NCBI RefSeq assembly: GCF_000317065.1
Contig: NC_019701.1
Coordinates: 3,296,001 to 3,360,000, forward strand
Reading direction: 5' to 3'
Source: Pseudanabaena sp. PCC 7367
Lineage (GTDB): Bacteria; Cyanobacteriota; Cyanobacteriia; Pseudanabaenales; Pseudanabaenaceae
DNA length: 64,000 bases
Below the pieces are notes generated by a model. That model was not told the origin of the DNA, did not search any database, and saw only the letters and a program-made list of their open reading frames with translations. Position 1 is the stretch's first letter; the number at the start of each line of letters is the position of its first letter. The translations under genes were made by a program, and so were the position numbers. Shown here piece by piece: positions 20,074-28,854 of the stretch.

Positions 20074-20457
20074 CTAGCAACTTCTGAGCGAGGTAAGATC
20101 GGGGCGCAGATGGCTAGCATCCTTCAGATAAATATGTTGGATTTGGCCTTGTTCTAGCTCTGTGTTGATGTGCATGAGTACCCTAATGCAGCGCTTTAGA
20201 TCACCTTCGACGTGCATATGCTGCACATCCAGCAATGGCACATGTTCCCACTGAGGTAGCGATCGCGCTATTTTGGCTGGAAATACACTATTAATATCAG
20301 TAGTAACAGAAAAGGTTACACTTACAATATTTTCAGGATCGATATTATTGCGATCGGCGATCGCGGTTAACATTTCCAATACCGCAACCTGCACCGCTTC
20401 CGGGGTGTTTGCATCTACAGTTGTTGCTCCACGTACGCCACGCACTCGCCAACCCAC
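20074..20457 (-). CDS. aroH: Chorismate mutase, AroH type
   Basis: This 127-aa enzyme converts chorismate to prephenate, the first committed step to phenylalanine and tyrosine. It matches the compact trimeric AroH class: WRVRGVRGATTV at the N-terminus with the active-site arginine, NIVSVTFSVTTDINSVFPAKIAR in the middle, VPLLDVQHMHVEGDLKRCIRVLMH and the C-terminal YLKDASHLRPDL. Length is normal for the class. The start is a GTG; no in-frame ATG precedes the conserved N-terminus. It is a single gene, divergent from the alpha/beta hydrolase downstream in coordinate order. Confidence 0.93.
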   Translation of the reverse strand: MGWRVRGVRGATTVDANTPEAVQVAVLEMLTAIADRNNIDPENIVSVTFSVTTDINSVFPAKIARSLPQWEHVPLLDVQHMHVEGDLKRCIRVLMHINTELEQGQIQHIYLKDASHLRPDLTSLRSC

Positions 20458-20843
20458 GTTACCTACATCCTCTAACGCCCTGTACTGTCAAGCATAGTGA
20501 GATCTAATGAGCAGATCTTACCCATGCTTCAATCACTAACTACCAAACTAATTCTATAGCTCTAATCTGGGATTATCTGTACTAAACCTGGCCATTTGAT
20601 CCCAGTTAATATCAACTCATGCCAACTAATCAATAAATCATGTCCATCAGTACCGATCGCCAAATATTTTAGTAACCAGATAACCAACTACTTAAACTAT
20701 TACCTAACTATGTACACAAGGGGCAATAGTTTGCCAAAATTATTATCTAATTACAAGCGGCCAGAACTTGCTTTAGTTGATAAGATCGATATTAAACCAT
20801 CAAATCAAAACTAATATTAAGCGATCGCGTAAAGTTATTCTTC
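20458..20843. other. Divergent promoter spacer, 386 bp
   Basis: This lies between chorismate mutase (minus) and the alpha/beta hydrolase (plus), so it must carry both promoters. It is AT-rich. A 72-codon plus-strand frame here has no recognisable features and no ribosome site and is not accepted. Confidence 0.4.
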
Positions 20844-21698
20844 ATGCCAAGTGTGATCATTGCTGGGGCAAGACATAATTATGCACTTACTCCCCAAACT
20901 GATACCCCGACTACGCTGGTTTTCTTGCATGGCTGGCTACTTAGTCAGGTCTATTGGCAACCGTTGGTTAATTTACTCAGTTGTCATTATCGGTGCCTAA
21001 CCTATGATCTGCGTGGGTTCGGTCGATCGGGAGTTGGCGATCGTCGCACCTATAGCCCCGCCTGCTATGCCCAGGATCTCAGTGAGTTGCTCGACCAACT
21101 GGAAATAAACTCAGCCTGGCTGGTGGGGCATTCACTGGGCGGTGTGATCGCGCTGTGGGCGGCCAGTATGCTGAGCGATCGAGTGGTAGGCGTGGCCTGT
21201 CTTAATTCCGGTGGCGGCATTTACCTCAAGGAAGAATTTGAGAAATTCCGGCAGGCTGGTCAAACGATTCTTAAGTTTAGACCCGTCTGGCTCGATCGAG
21301 TGCCCTTATTGGCCAATCAATTTGCCAAGGACAGTGTTAAATTTCCCCTTGCCAAACAATGGGGGAAACAACGCATTCAAGATTTTGTGGGGGCTGATTT
21401 TGAAGCAGCAAAGGGAACCCTGCTCGATTCGACTAGTGCCGAACAGGTACATCTGCTGCCGCAGGTGGTGGCAAAACTAACCCAACCAGTCTATTTCTTT
21501 GCCGGTGCGGACGATCGGATTATGGAGCCCAAGTATGTGAATCATTTGGCCAGTTTTCATTATTTGTTCAATGGCAGTGGTGAGAATGTCTTTGAACTTA
21601 ACGATTGTGGCCATATGGGGATGTTGGAACAACCCGATCGCATTGGTCAAAAGTTATTAACGCTGTTGCCACCGCCACAAATCAAAAATGTGGCCTGA
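20844..21698 (+). CDS. Alpha/beta-hydrolase fold protein
   Basis: This 284-aa protein has the full catalytic set of the family: oxyanion region HGW (29-31), nucleophile elbow GHSLGG with Ser97, acid at GADDR (Asp223 or Asp224) and His257 in NDCGHMGM. RGFGRSG is the usual strand-4 motif. Predicted cytoplasmic, with no signal peptide. Hydrolases of this sort in cyanobacteria include esterases and haloperoxidase-like enzymes; the substrate cannot be assigned from sequence. It is followed 107 bp later on the same strand by a bilin lyase gene, and there is no sign that the two form one functional unit. Confidence 0.9.
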   Translation: MPSVIIAGARHNYALTPQTDTPTTLVFLHGWLLSQVYWQPLVNLLSCHYRCLTYDLRGFGRSGVGDRRTYSPACYAQDLSELLDQLEINSAWLVGHSLGGVIALWAASMLSDRVVGVACLNSGGGIYLKEEFEKFRQAGQTILKFRPVWLDRVPLLANQFAKDSVKFPLAKQWGKQRIQDFVGADFEAAKGTLLDSTSAEQVHLLPQVVAKLTQPVYFFAGADDRIMEPKYVNHLASFHYLFNGSGENVFELNDCGHMGMLEQPDRIGQKLLTLLPPPQIKNVA

Positions 21699-21805
21699 CT
21701 CTTGCCCAGATCTTTTTAATGTCCGCAATGGTTTATGCCAATAAGTTAGGCAGACAAGCTACGCAGGTAGTAATCTAGAGAGACTAAAACTTCGTCAAGA
21801 CAAAT

Positions 21806-22342
21806 ATGGATATTGTGGAATTCTTTCAGCAATGTGCTGGAGAATGGATGATGCAGCGCACCAGTCGCAACTTGAATTTAAATACTTCCGAAGCCAGCCG
21901 CACCAAGTTACTGGTAGAAATTTTGCCGCAGAGCGATCCAAATATTGCCCAACTATGCCAGCAACAGGATCTTGCTCCCACGGCGATCGCCCTGGCCACC
22001 AAGATTAGCTGGGATGGGGATATGGATTTTGGCAAACAAAAATATACAGGTAGTAATATTGTGGCGATCGCGCCAGATGCTCAATCCCCAGAACTAGGTA
22101 AGTTAGTTAGCCTTAAAAATGGCAATGGTAGCGATCGTGGGATCTTGAGTAGTTATGTACTGCGCAATGATGGCACCCTGGTGATAACCACCATGCATAA
22201 CCAAACCCACCTAGAGGAGCGGGTCTGGTTTGCCAGCGAGAATTTTAAGCTCCGCACCAGTTTGCTAACTCAACCAGATGGGCAGCGGGTGGCATCTTTT
22301 TGCACCGAAATTAGAAGGGTACCCATGCCTGCCAGTGCATAA
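21806..22342 (+). CDS. cpcS: CpcS/CpeS-family phycobiliprotein lyase
   Basis: This 178-aa lipocalin-fold lyase attaches phycobilin to a cysteine of phycobiliprotein subunits. Family signatures are the N-terminal FFQQCAGEWMMQRTSR, the mid-strand phrase KISWDGDMDFG, LVITTMHNQTHLEERVWFASENFKLRTS and the C-terminal ASFCTEIRR. Length is normal. Subtype (CpcS, CpcU or CpeS) cannot be settled without alignment, so the symbol denotes the family. It lies between a hydrolase and hemF on the same strand, so two tetrapyrrole-related genes are close together, though 346 bp separates them. Confidence 0.88.
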   Translation: MDIVEFFQQCAGEWMMQRTSRNLNLNTSEASRTKLLVEILPQSDPNIAQLCQQQDLAPTAIALATKISWDGDMDFGKQKYTGSNIVAIAPDAQSPELGKLVSLKNGNGSDRGILSSYVLRNDGTLVITTMHNQTHLEERVWFASENFKLRTSLLTQPDGQRVASFCTEIRRVPMPASA

Positions 22343-22688
22343 ATTTGGCTAGGTAGGATATTAAGAGCTGTAAAGAAAATCTAAGTTAGCAGCCAAAAGG
22401 CCAACAGCTAATTAGACTATTTATGGAGCTTAATTAATGCCTGAAGGCTTGATCTGCTCTAAATCAAAGCAGGATTAAAGCAACTTCAATGTAGTTTTAA
22501 TTATCTTTTTAGTAGATCGAGGTAGTAGATCGGGGTAAGCAAAAAATCAGTGGCGATCGCTTCCCATTTAAACCTGCCCCTAAGCTCTTACGCTGGACAT
22601 CAAGCATTGAATTTAAGCATTGAATTTTGCTTTGATTATTTTTTAATCTCCATTTGCAACTATTTGAAAGCAGTTCTAAACGTAAATT
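22343..22688. other. 346-bp spacer upstream of hemF
   Basis: AT-rich and presumably the hemF promoter and leader. It contains a direct repeat near 22600-22630 (aagcattgaattt twice). I see no clear terminator or regulatory box. Confidence 0.35.
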
Positions 22689-23696
22689 ATGACTAGTACC
22701 GCCCCTGCATTGCCAAAGGTTCCCACCGATTCAAAGGAACGCATTAGCCAGTTTATGCAATCGCTGCAAGATGATATTTGCGCTGGCTTGGAAACCGTTG
22801 ATGGTGGCGCTGAGTTTAAACAGGATACGTGGGAGCGGCCTGAAGGTGGTGGTGGTCGATCGAGAGTGATCGAAAATGGCAATATTTTTGAAAAGGGTGG
22901 CGTTAATTTCTCCGAGGTGTATGGCTCTCACCTGCCCCCCAGTATTCTTAAACAGCGCCCTGAAGCTGCTGGACATACTTTCTATGCCACGGGTACCTCA
23001 ATGGTGTTGCATCCGCTCAGCCCCTATATTCCTACTGTGCATCTCAACTATCGCTACTTTGAAGCCGGCCCAGTGTGGTGGTTTGGTGGCGGCCTCGATC
23101 TCACTCCCTATTATGGGTTCCGCGAAGATGCTACCCATTTGCACAATATGCTAAAGCAGGCTTGCGATCGGCATAATCCCAGTTACTATCAGGTGTTCAA
23201 GCCCTGGTGTGATGAATATTTTTACCTCAAACATCGTCAGGAAATGCGCGGCGTGGGTGGAGTGTTCTTTGACTACCAGGATGGTACAGGGCAGCTTTAT
23301 CGCGGTAAAAATCCCGAAGGCAATGCGGCCAGGATTAGTAATGAAATTGGCGATCTGGCTCCTCGTTCCTGGGAGGAGATTTTTGGGTTTGTGCAATCCT
23401 GTGCTGGTGCGTTTTTACCCGCCTATACAGAAATTGTCAATCGCCGCCGGGGCATGGAATGGGGCGATCGCCAGCGTAATTTCCAGCTCTATCGCCGTGG
23501 TCGCTATGTGGAATTTAATCTGGTCTACGATCGTGGTACTATTTTTGGCTTGCAGACCAATGGCCGCACCGAGTCGATTTTGATGTCATTGCCACCCCTG
23601 GTACGTTGGGATTATGACTATGCTCCTGAAGCAGGCACACCAGAGGCAGAGCTTTATGACGTGTTTATTAAGCCTCAGGATTGGGCTACTGTATAG
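22689..23696 (+). CDS. hemF: Oxygen-dependent coproporphyrinogen III oxidase
   Basis: This 335-aa enzyme decarboxylates coproporphyrinogen III to protoporphyrinogen IX using O2, on the way to heme and chlorophyll. Diagnostic stretches are SVMLHP-like [56 protein letters not shown] and [21 protein letters not shown]. Length matches the family. The start ATG at 22689 directly precedes a short variable N-terminus. The gene stands alone, with 61 bp to the next plus-strand frame. Confidence 0.96.
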   Translation: MTSTAPALPKVPTDSKERISQFMQSLQDDICAGLETVDGGAEFKQDTWERPEGGGGRSRVIENGNIFEKGGVNFSEVYGSHLPPSILKQRPEAAGHTFYATGTSMVLHPLSPYIPTVHLNYRYFEAGPVWWFGGGLDLTPYYGFREDATHLHNMLKQACDRHNPSYYQVFKPWCDEYFYLKHRQEMRGVGGVFFDYQDGTGQLYRGKNPEGNAARISNEIGDLAPRSWEEIFGFVQSCAGAFLPAYTEIVNRRRGMEWGDRQRNFQLYRRGRYVEFNLVYDRGTIFGLQTNGRTESILMSLPPLVRWDYDYAPEAGTPEAELYDVFIKPQDWATV

Positions 23697-23757
23697 TTAC
23701 GCTATAGTATTTGATTATTTGAATTTAAGTTCAGTTACAGCAAAGCATTAAGGCAAC

Positions 23758-24780
23758 GTGGCGCGATCGCAGCATAAGGGCACTGGTAGCAAAAAAGGCG
23801 ATCGCCTCCGTGCTAGTCATGCCCTCAATCGGATTCAAGCGATGCCGCCACCCGGTAGGCCACCCTACGGCTATAAGCGGGGTAAGGATGGCTATGTGGT
23901 CGATCGCGCTGCTGTGCCAGTGGTGCGCGAGTTTTTTGATCATTTTTTGCTCTATGGCTCCTTGCGGGGGGCGGTACGGCACATTGGCCAGAAGTTCAAT
24001 AAAAAAATCTCGGTTTCAACTGGGCGCTACTGGTTGCGAAATCATACCCTGCGTGGCGATCTGGCTCACCAAACCGAGCAAGAAACCAAAATTATCCGCA
24101 ATACCCACAAGCCGATCATCAACCGGGAAGAAGCGGCTCAGGTCGATCGCCTCTTGCGCCGGAATAAATCCTTACCACCGCGAACGGCCAGTGCCCCGCG
24201 ATCGCTAGCTGGGTTGGTCAGTTGTGCTAGCTGCTCTGGCAAAATGACCGTGATTTCAGCCAAGCCTGCCAAGGTGACCCAGGTTAATTCCAGCAAATCT
24301 AAAAATTATTTATATTTGCGTTACCAGCAATGCCCGTTGCAACCAAAATGTAAATCGATCGCCTATGAGCAGGTATTAGAGCGGGTGATCAATAAAATTT
24401 GCCAGGATTTACCCCAGGCGGTTAGTGGCATGGGTATGTCGGGGTTGGGGCGAATTAAGGCGCAAATTGAGGGGGCGATCGCCCAGAAGCAAGATTTAAT
24501 CAACCAGCTTCCTGCCCTATTAGAATCGGGTATCCTGGATGCAGAAACGGCGGATCTAAGGATTTATAATCTGCGTACCGAGATGGCGAAGCTGGAGGAT
24601 CAATTGGCGCAACTGCCACCACTTAATCTACCGGCGATCGCTAAAACCCTCTCGATTCCTCAGTTCTGGTATGACCTCTCGGAGGCAGAACGGCGTTTTT
24701 ATTTGCGTGAGTTTATTCGATCGGTGCAGATCGATGCAAGAGAGCCAGAGAATGAGATCAAGATTATTTTTGTGTTCTAA
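23758..24780 (+). CDS. Serine-recombinase homologue lacking the catalytic domain
   Basis: This 340-aa protein resembles the C-terminal DNA-binding half of large serine recombinases: a Recombinase domain (about 30-130; GRPPYGYKRGKDGYVVDRAA, STGRYWLRN), a zinc-ribbon region (LVSCASCSGKM with a second Cys pair QQCPLQPKC), a coiled coil (about 225-285) and a C-terminal LREFIRSVQID segment. The N-terminal resolvase domain with the catalytic serine is absent; the frame begins with a GTG in a basic stretch (MARSQHKGTGSKKG). Such shortened homologues recur in cyanobacteria, so this may be a domesticated DNA-binding protein rather than a fresh truncation. It cannot catalyse strand exchange alone. Confidence 0.85.
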   Translation: MARSQHKGTGSKKGDRLRASHALNRIQAMPPPGRPPYGYKRGKDGYVVDRAAVPVVREFFDHFLLYGSLRGAVRHIGQKFNKKISVSTGRYWLRNHTLRGDLAHQTEQETKIIRNTHKPIINREEAAQVDRLLRRNKSLPPRTASAPRSLAGLVSCASCSGKMTVISAKPAKVTQVNSSKSKNYLYLRYQQCPLQPKCKSIAYEQVLERVINKICQDLPQAVSGMGMSGLGRIKAQIEGAIAQKQDLINQLPALLESGILDAETADLRIYNLRTEMAKLEDQLAQLPPLNLPAIAKTLSIPQFWYDLSEAERRFYLREFIRSVQIDAREPENEIKIIFVF

Positions 24781-24793
24781 TAATTAATAATAA

Positions 24794-25570
24794 TTAAGCG
24801 CCCATAATCTCGTAACCGCAATCGGCATAAATAATCTGCCCCGTGATCGCTGTGGCCAGATCGCTACCCAGGAATGCGGCAATATTACCCACCTCTTGTT
24901 GAGTTACTAAGCGCTTCAATGGTGCTACCTCTTCAAAGTGATGCAGCATTTTGTGAATATCACCCACCGCCGAAGAAGCCAGGGTTCTAATCGGGCCAGC
25001 AGAAATACCATTTACCCGTACATTCTGCGTTCCCATTTCCTGAGCCAGATAACGCACATTCATCTCCAGCGCTGCCTTGGCGATCCCCATGATGTTGTAG
25101 TTGGGCACCACCTTCACCCCACCAATATAGGTGAGCGTAATCACACTGCCGCCATCGGTCATCATTGGCTTAGCACCTTGACACAGCCGGATCAGCGAAA
25201 AAGCACTCACATCTAGCGCTAACTTGAAGCCATCGCGGGAGGTATTACTAAAATCACCCGACAACTCGTCTTTTTTCGCAAAGGCAAGGCAATGCACCAG
25301 AATATCGATCTTCTCCCAGGCTTTGCCAATCTCGGCGTACATGGCATCGATCTGGGCATCGTCCTGCACATCACAGGGCAAGACAAAACTGGGCGAAAGA
25401 TCCGCAGTCAGCTTGGTGACCTTGTTTTTGCCCCGATCGCGGTCATCGGGCAAATAGGTTACGCCGAGCTTCGCACCAGCTTGATGTAGTTGTTGAGCAA
25501 TGCCCCAGGCGATCGAGCGATCGTTAGCGATGCCAGTTACCAGTGCGGTTTTGCCGCTTAAATCCAACAT
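24794..25570 (-). CDS. fabI: Enoyl-[acyl-carrier-protein] reductase (NADH), FabI
   Basis: This 258-aa short-chain dehydrogenase-type enzyme performs the last reduction of each fatty-acid elongation cycle. It has the FabI cofactor motif TGIANDRSIAWGIA near the N-terminus, the active-site Tyr/Lys pair spaced Y(X)6K in YNIMGIAKAALE, and SAGPIRTLASSAVGDIHKM before the substrate-binding loop. Length is normal. It is convergent with the recombinase homologue (13 bp between stops) and likely transcribed alone. Confidence 0.96.
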   Translation of the reverse strand: MLDLSGKTALVTGIANDRSIAWGIAQQLHQAGAKLGVTYLPDDRDRGKNKVTKLTADLSPSFVLPCDVQDDAQIDAMYAEIGKAWEKIDILVHCLAFAKKDELSGDFSNTSRDGFKLALDVSAFSLIRLCQGAKPMMTDGGSVITLTYIGGVKVVPNYNIMGIAKAALEMNVRYLAQEMGTQNVRVNGISAGPIRTLASSAVGDIHKMLHHFEEVAPLKRLVTQQEVGNIAAFLGSDLATAITGQIIYADCGYEIMGA

Positions 25571-25648
25571 TATATTCGGTATATTCGGTTAAAAAATGTA
25601 ATAAAAACGCAATAAAGTAATTTAATTCAAACTAGCTAAAACTACCTA

Positions 25649-25918
25649 CTAGTAACCAATTGGGCTACTTACCTGCCATAGGGCTTGAACAACCATGTTT
25701 AGCAAAATAAACCCCAAAATTGGTGAGAAGTCCATGCCCCCCAATGGTGGAATGATGGCGCGGAAAATATTTAGATAGGGGTCAGTGATTTGGCTCAGTG
25801 CGGCAAAGGGTTGGTTATACCAATTTACCTGCGGGAACCAGCTTAGCAAAACGCGGATCGATAGCAGAATCAAATACAAGGTGATCGTGTAAGCAAGGAT
25901 TGTAATCACAAAAGACAT
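25649..25918 (-). CDS. YggT-family integral membrane protein
   Basis: This 89-aa protein has two hydrophobic segments separated by the family hallmark DPYLNIFRAIIPPLGGMDFSPILGF. YggT/Ycf19 relatives in cyanobacteria and plastids are linked to thylakoid or nucleoid organisation and cell division. The ATG at 25918 is chosen because a GGAGG motif sits eight bases upstream; the longer frame would need a TTG inside that motif. It follows fabI upstream on the same strand with a short spacer. Confidence 0.88.
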   Translation of the reverse strand: MSFVITILAYTITLYLILLSIRVLLSWFPQVNWYNQPFAALSQITDPYLNIFRAIIPPLGGMDFSPILGFILLNMVVQALWQVSSPIGY

Positions 25919-26210
25919 GGGTTTAGCCTCCAAAGGGCGATCGCTTCAACAAGATTATATAGATGATTGCAAATATTTTGGTCAGAGGAAGCATGAGTAT
26001 ATGTATATCTTAAACTTTTAGCAACATTCGGCTAGGAAAATCACAACAGCTCAACTATTGCCCTACTTAACTTAAATATACTTAATTATCCTACGCCAAT
26101 CTGAAATCAAACCTTATACGGTAATACCTAATTGCGATCGCCCTGCTTTTTTCGGTAACTAATACATTACTAATGTCAAATCTAAGACCAAATCATAGGA
26201 GCACTAAGTA

Positions 26211-28115
26211 ATGGCTGAAAAAGGCAATATTACGATACATACCGAAAACATATTTCCGATTATTAAAAAAGCGCTCTATTCCGATCGGGATATTTTTCTG
26301 CGGGAGCTGATTTCCAATGGTGTTGACGCGATTAGCAAACTAAAAATGGTTTCCTATGCGGGGGAAACCACCGGCGATCTGCCAGAGCCAGAAATTAATG
26401 TGACCGTGGACAAGGAAGCAAAAACAATTACGATCGCTGACAATGGCATTGGCATGACCGCCGATGAGGTGAAGAAATATATCAACCAGGTGGCATTTTC
26501 TAGTGCTGAAGAATTTGTCCAGAAATATACTGGCGCAAAAGATAGCGATCAGCAAATTATTGGCCACTTTGGTCTGGGCTTCTATTCTTCATTTATGGTG
26601 GCCAGCAAAGTGGAGATCGATACGCTCTCCTATCAAGCTGATGCTAAGCCGGTGCGGTGGAGTTGTGATGGCACCACTGAGTTTGAACTGGACGATGGCG
26701 ATCGCACTACTGTCGGCACTACGATCACGCTGCATTTGCAAGAAGATGCCGAGGAATTTTTGGACTCTGGGCAAGTGGGCGGTATCATCCGCAAATATTG
26801 CGATTTCATGCCGGTTAAAATCACCCTCGATGGTAACGAAGCCAATAAGCAAAAGGCGCTCTGGGATCGATCGCCCCGTGAGATTACCAAAGAAGAATAT
26901 TTAGAGTTCTATCGCTATCTCTATCCCTTCCAGGAAGATCCGCTGTTTTGGATTCATCTCAATACTGACTATCCCTTTATTATCAAGGGCATCCTTTATT
27001 TCCCTAAAATTAAGGCCGACATCGATCCCAACAAGGGGCAAATCAAACTATTCAGTAATCATGTATTTGTGAGTGACAATTGCGAGGAAGTGATCCCGCG
27101 CTTTTTGCTGCCCTTGCGCGGGGCGATCGATAGTACGGATATTCCACTCAACGTGTCGCGCAGCTTCCTGCAGGGCGATCGGAAGGTACGCCGGATCCAG
27201 GATTACATTGCCAAAAAGGTGGCCGACCATCTCAAGGGACTATTTGCCGATGAGCGCGAAGAATATTTGCGGTGCTGGCAAGACATCGCCATGTTTATGA
27301 AGTTTGGCTCGATTAACAACGACAAGTTCTATCAGCAAATCAAAGATATTCTAATTTACCCCAGTTCCAGCGAGACAGCGGAGATTACCAGCGCTGATTA
27401 TGGTAACTACACCACCCTGTCTAGTTATTTAGAACGAAATAAAGAACGCCATGAAAACCGCGTTTTCTACACCTCTGATGCGGTGACCCAGTCTACCTAT
27501 GTGGAACTGCACAAGAATCAGGGCTTGGAGGTAATTACGCTCGATTCGTTTATTGACAGTCATTTTGTGCATTTCCTGGAGCGCGAATATACCGATGTGA
27601 AGTTCTCGCGGGTGGATGCGGAGATTGATCCTAGCCTGATTAGCGATCAGTCCCAAGCTGAGGTGGTTGATCCGACAACTAATCAAACCAAAAGCGATCG
27701 CCTCCAAGAGCTATTCCGCAACGCGCTGGATCGGCCCAACCTGACGATTCGCACCGAATCATTGAAGGTAGAAGATGCAGCCACTTCGCCACCCGCAATG
27801 ATCCTGTTGCCAGAGGAAGCCCGCCGAATGCAAGAGATGGCGGCATTGTTGCAACAAACCAATGCTGATTTTCCCGCCGATCACATTTTGCTGGTGAATA
27901 CGGCGCATCCGTTGGTGGATAATCTATTAAATCTTGATAAGGGCAGCATTTTGCTTGCCAGTGGCCAAACTTCGGAGTCGGCGGAATTGGCGGATATGAT
28001 TTGTAAACATGTCTATGACCTGGCGCTGATGGCACAAAAGTCCTTTGATGCGGCGAGTATGCAGGATTTTTTGCATCGATCGCACAAGCTGCTAACTAGC
28101 CTGACTAGTAAATAA
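26211..28115 (+). CDS. htpG: Molecular chaperone HtpG (Hsp90)
   Basis: This 634-aa ATP-dependent chaperone has the N-terminal GHKL ATPase with LRELISNGVDAISKL, DNGIGMTADEV and GHFGLGFYSSFMV, a middle domain with the catalytic arginine region NVSRSFLQGDRKVRRIQDYI, and the C-terminal dimerisation domain. Bacterial Hsp90 aids stress tolerance and, in cyanobacteria, phycobilisome and tetrapyrrole enzyme stability. The start is preceded by AGGAG. No CIRCE-like inverted repeat is visible upstream. Monocistronic; an IS remnant lies downstream. Confidence 0.97.
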   Translation: MAEKGNITIHTENIFPIIKKALYSDRDIFLRELISNGVDAISKLKMVSYAGETTGDLPEPEINVTVDKEAKTITIADNGIGMTADEVKKYINQVAFSSAEEFVQKYTGAKDSDQQIIGHFGLGFYSSFMVASKVEIDTLSYQADAKPVRWSCDGTTEFELDDGDRTTVGTTITLHLQEDAEEFLDSGQVGGIIRKYCDFMPVKITLDGNEANKQKALWDRSPREITKEEYLEFYRYLYPFQEDPLFWIHLNTDYPFIIKGILYFPKIKADIDPNKGQIKLFSNHVFVSDNCEEVIPRFLLPLRGAIDSTDIPLNVSRSFLQGDRKVRRIQDYIAKKVADHLKGLFADEREEYLRCWQDIAMFMKFGSINNDKFYQQIKDILIYPSSSETAEITSADYGNYTTLSSYLERNKERHENRVFYTSDAVTQSTYVELHKNQGLEVITLDSFIDSHFVHFLEREYTDVKFSRVDAEIDPSLISDQSQAEVVDPTTNQTKSDRLQELFRNALDRPNLTIRTESLKVEDAATSPPAMILLPEEARRMQEMAALLQQTNADFPADHILLVNTAHPLVDNLLNLDKGSILLASGQTSESAELADMICKHVYDLALMAQKSFDAASMQDFLHRSHKLLTSLTSK

Positions 28116-28249
28116 GTCAATCTGGCAAGTAATATAGCGATAATTTAAATTGGGCGATCGTAGCGATCTTAAGGGTTTCTGCGATCGCTTAGGTTTGATG
28201 ATGAATGCTATCTAGAGTCAGCTAATACAAACAAAATGCCACTCATAAA

Positions 28250-28779
28250 CCTACATTTCGCGGTTAGGTCAGCAAAGTAGATAATATTTCTGACAGGGAG
28301 CAGCAAGGAAATTCAGGATCAGCAAACGTTCCTCAGTAAGATTAGAAATTTGCTTCGCGCCAGTGATTTGGAGCAAATGGACGGCCTGAAAATGCTGAAA
28401 AACCCATCGCAGCGTGGGACGGTCAGTAGGTTTGCTAAGTTGATTAGCAATCGTCGCCTGAGCCTGGTTGAGAGCAATTCTCAGTTTGCGTTGCCCCAGC
28501 GAATAGACCAGTAAACATAAACCCATCACCATCGCCATTGCTGCCACTCGGTGAGGATATTTAACAAACACACTAGAGATGAAAAACAAAGGGTCTTCGA
28601 GGAAGCAAAAACCGCGTTCAACTATGAAATTTGCTGTAATACATTCGGCTAGTCCCATTGCGTCCATGATTCCGGCTACGATGCCTAAATGGTCTAGGTT
28701 TTCTACTTTAATTTCCACTACCCTGATTTGACCCTGTCTCGAAATTATCTAATTCTATTCCTTAACCGCGAAATGTGGG
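28250..28779 (-). mobile_element. Internally deleted IS1634-family-like insertion sequence (530 bp)
   Basis: The element is bounded by near-perfect inverted ends: CCTACATTTCGCGGTTAGG at 28250-28268 and, in reverse complement, CCCACATTTCGCGGTTAAGG at 28760-28779. Inside is a short transposase frame joining the extreme N-terminus and the C-terminus of a DUF4277-type transposase. I see no clear target-site duplication. It cannot move by itself, but intact ends could allow mobilisation by a full copy elsewhere. Confidence 0.85.
28269..28718 (-). pseudogene. Truncated DUF4277/IS1634-type transposase
   Basis: The 149-aa frame starts with the DUF4277 opening MEIKVENLDHLGIVAGIMDAMG and jumps near residue 30 to the C-terminal part (RGFCFLEDPLFFISSVFVKYP, MGLCLLVYSLGQRKLR, TLRWVFQHFQ). 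It ends with LTEERLLILNFLAAPCQKYY. Full transposases of this type exceed 500 residues, so most of the catalytic DDE core is missing. The deletion is in frame, which kept the reading frame open. Confidence 0.85.
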
Positions 28780-28854
28780 ATATATCTGGCAGCCTTATAG
28801 ATTAGGAATTACTTTATGAATTAACCTTGATGAATTAACAAGTAAGACTAGTTT

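Noticed and set aside
20596-20814. 72-codon plus-strand frame upstream of the hydrolase
   Set aside because: AT-rich spacer composition, no ribosome site, no family resemblance.
26000-26210. CIRCE heat-shock operator upstream of htpG
   Set aside because: I looked for TTAGCACTC-N9-GAGTGCTAA and found no acceptable match.
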